A stretch of DNA of 6,236 nucleotides from Candidatus Zhuqueibacterota bacterium RBG_16_48_16 (GTDB lineage Bacteria > Zhuqueibacterota > Zhuqueibacteria > Residuimicrobiales > Sediminimicrobiaceae), in the NCBI GenBank assembly GCA_001771235.1, contig METF01000194.1, positions 1 through 6,236 of the forward strand, read 5' to 3'. Below are positions 4,923 to 6,236 of this stretch, piece by piece; the first letter of the stretch is position 1, and the number at the start of each line of letters is the position of its first letter. Made by a program: the position numbers and the translations under genes. Below the pieces are notes generated by a model. That model was given only the letters and a program-made list of their open reading frames with translations. It searched no databases and was not told the DNA's origin.

Positions 4923-6236
4923 TGTTCTGATTCAACCGGAATTGCAGCTCGTAGAGCATTTTGTACACCCCTTCCTGGGCCACAAGCTGGTCATGTTTTC
5001 CTTGTTGGGCAATTCGCCCGTCCTTGATCACCAGGATTGTGTCCGCATTCAGAATGGTCGACAGCCTGTGGGCGATGACAAAGGAGGTTCTTCCCTGAAA
5101 GAGTCGTTCAATCGCTTCCTGCACCAGCAGCTCCGATTCGGTATCCAGCGCCGATGTCGCTTCATCAAAAATGAGGATCGGGGGATTTTTCAGAATAGCC
5201 CTGGCAATGGCAAGCCGCTGGCGCTGCCCGCCCGAGAGCATGACGCCGCGGTCGCCGATGATGGTGTCGTAACCATTGGGGAATGAGGTGATGAATGGAT
5301 GAGCGTTGGCCACCCGCGCCGCCTGCTCGATCTTTTCCATTGGGGCATTTTCGACGCCGTAGGCGATGTTGTTGGCGATGGTGTCGTAAAACAGAATGGT
5401 CTCCTGGGTGACGATGCCCAGCAGATGCCGGAAGGTTCCGAGGGAGATTCTGCGAAGGTCTGTCCCGTCCACCAGGATCGCTCCTTTTACCGGATCGTAA
5501 AATCGCGCCAAAAGATCGACCAGGGTCGATTTGCCGCCGCCGCTCGGACCGACCAGGGCAATGACCCGGCCTTTTTCCGCTGTAAATGAAATATCCTTCA
5601 AGACCTCCGTTTTGCCATCATAGGAGAAACAGACATTTTGAAATTCGATGGCATTTTTGAATTCCGTCACGGCAGTGGCCTGGGGATGATCCGTGATCTC
5701 GGGTTTTATTTCGATGATCTGAAAAACCCGGTCGGCGGCGACCATGCCTTCCTTGAGAGAATTATAAACCTGTCCTAATAATTTGAGCGGCTGAAACATG
5801 GAAAACAGCGCGCCGAGATAGAGGACGAATCCACCCGGGCTGAGGGACGATTTTTCATCCATGACCTCCAGGCCGCCGATGTACAGAACGACAACCCCGG
5901 CAATGACGCCTATGTATTCGCCCAGGGCCGGGCTCAGCTTGCGAATGCGCGACATGTGCACCATGGTGCGGAAAAAGCTGCGGTTCTCTTTTTTGAAACG
6001 CTTTATCTCTTTTTCTTCTGCGGTAAAGGCTTTGATCACCCTCATGCCATAAAGCGTTTCCTGGATGATGGCCGTGAGATCGGCCATGCGCTGTTGGCCG
6101 TGCAGACTGTCGCGCTTCAGCTTGTTGCCCATTTTGGCGATGATAAATCCGGCAACGGGGACGAGTATGAAAATCACCAGGGTCAGACGCCAGCTCAGAA
6201 TCAGCAGAAATGTAAAATAGATCATGATGAGAGGCG
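4912..6236 (-). CDS. msbA: MsbA-like lipid/LPS flippase ABC transporter, half-transporter with fused ATPase (N-terminus outside window)
   Basis: Inner-membrane ABC exporter that, by family, uses ATP to flip lipid A-core or another lipid-linked glycan across the inner membrane as a homodimer. The frame is open to the right edge; counting from the first ATG in the window (6225) 437 residues are visible. MsbA-type proteins are about 580-600 residues, so roughly 150 N-terminal residues, including the first membrane helices, are missing. Visible order: rest of the membrane domain (about 1-170, with the SWRLTL segment and a QETLYGMRVIKAF coupling region), then the nucleotide-binding domain (about 190-437). 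Walker A is GPSGGGKST (226-234), Q-loop VTQE (272-275), signature LSGGQRQRLAIAR (330-342), Walker B ILIFDEATSALD (350-361) and H-loop AHRLST (385-390). All catalytic motifs look intact. Its stop overlaps the glycosyltransferase start by 11 nt, which supports an LPS/glycolipid role. The exact substrate (lipid A, other glycolipid, drug) cannot be read from sequence; the symbol is a family-level call. Confidence 0.9.
   Translation of the reverse strand, partial: PLIMIYFTFLLILSWRLTLVIFILVPVAGFIIAKMGNKLKRDSLHGQQRMADLTAIIQETLYGMRVIKAFTAEEKEIKRFKKENRSFFRTMVHMSRIRKLSPALGEYIGVIAGVVVLYIGGLEVMDEKSSLSPGGFVLYLGALFSMFQPLKLLGQVYNSLKEGMVAADRVFQIIEIKPEITDHPQATAVTEFKNAIEFQNVCFSYDGKTEVLKDISFTAEKGRVIALVGPSGGGKSTLVDLLARFYDPVKGAILVDGTDLRRISLGTFRHLLGIVTQETILFYDTIANNIAYGVENAPMEKIEQAARVANAHPFITSFPNGYDTIIGDRGVMLSGGQRQRLAIARAILKNPPILIFDEATSALDTESELLVQEAIERLFQGRTSFVIAHRLSTILNADTILVIKDGRIAQQGKHDQLVAQEGVYKMLYELQFRLNQNNEN

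Overview
The window is a compact, bacterial cell-envelope locus. All six supported genes are on the minus strand, so transcription runs from high to low coordinates. Read in that direction they are: an MsbA-like lipid/LPS flippase ABC transporter whose N-terminus lies beyond the right edge; a family 2 glycosyltransferase; an O-antigen ligase/polymerase (WaaL/Wzy superfamily); a GAF plus HD-GYP cyclic-di-GMP phosphodiesterase-type regulator; a RidA-family imine deaminase; and a small exported DUF5683 protein.

Organism: the LPS-type flippase and O-antigen ligase imply a Gram-negative (diderm) bacterium. The DUF5683 protein is a family I associate mainly with Bacteroidota and their relatives (the FCB group, including Calditrichota/KSB1-like lineages). 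Several genes have clear Shine-Dalgarno sequences and one starts with TTG, another with GTG, which fits poorly with typical Bacteroidetes. An uncultured FCB-group or similar environmental lineage is my best guess, at low confidence. No ribosomal marker is present to settle it.

Layout: 6236-4912 is the partial flippase and 4922-4062 the glycosyltransferase, overlapping by 11 nt. A 268-nt gap (3794-4061) follows, packed with small repeats: a symmetric double-hairpin element bounded by GTAG/CTAC that looks like a REP/BIME, degenerate 9-bp tandem units, and a 15-bp direct repeat just ahead of the next gene. Then a tight four-gene run: O-antigen ligase (3793-2612), GAF-HD-GYP (2615-1287), RidA (1303-920) and DUF5683 (901-374), with junctions of -4, -17 and +18 nt. 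The last 373 nt (1-373) hold no gene; they hold a cluster of palindromes, fragments that resemble widely dispersed bacterial repeats, and a second array of ~9-bp tandem units.

How the genes fit together: the flippase, glycosyltransferase and ligase cover lipid-linked glycan building, membrane translocation and final ligation/polymerisation. The HD-GYP protein is translationally coupled to the ligase gene and could tie surface glycan production to cyclic-di-GMP. RidA is a metabolic housekeeping enzyme probably carried along in the operon. Nothing here amounts to a clearly new multi-gene system; the most unusual material is in the two repeat-rich intergenic regions.
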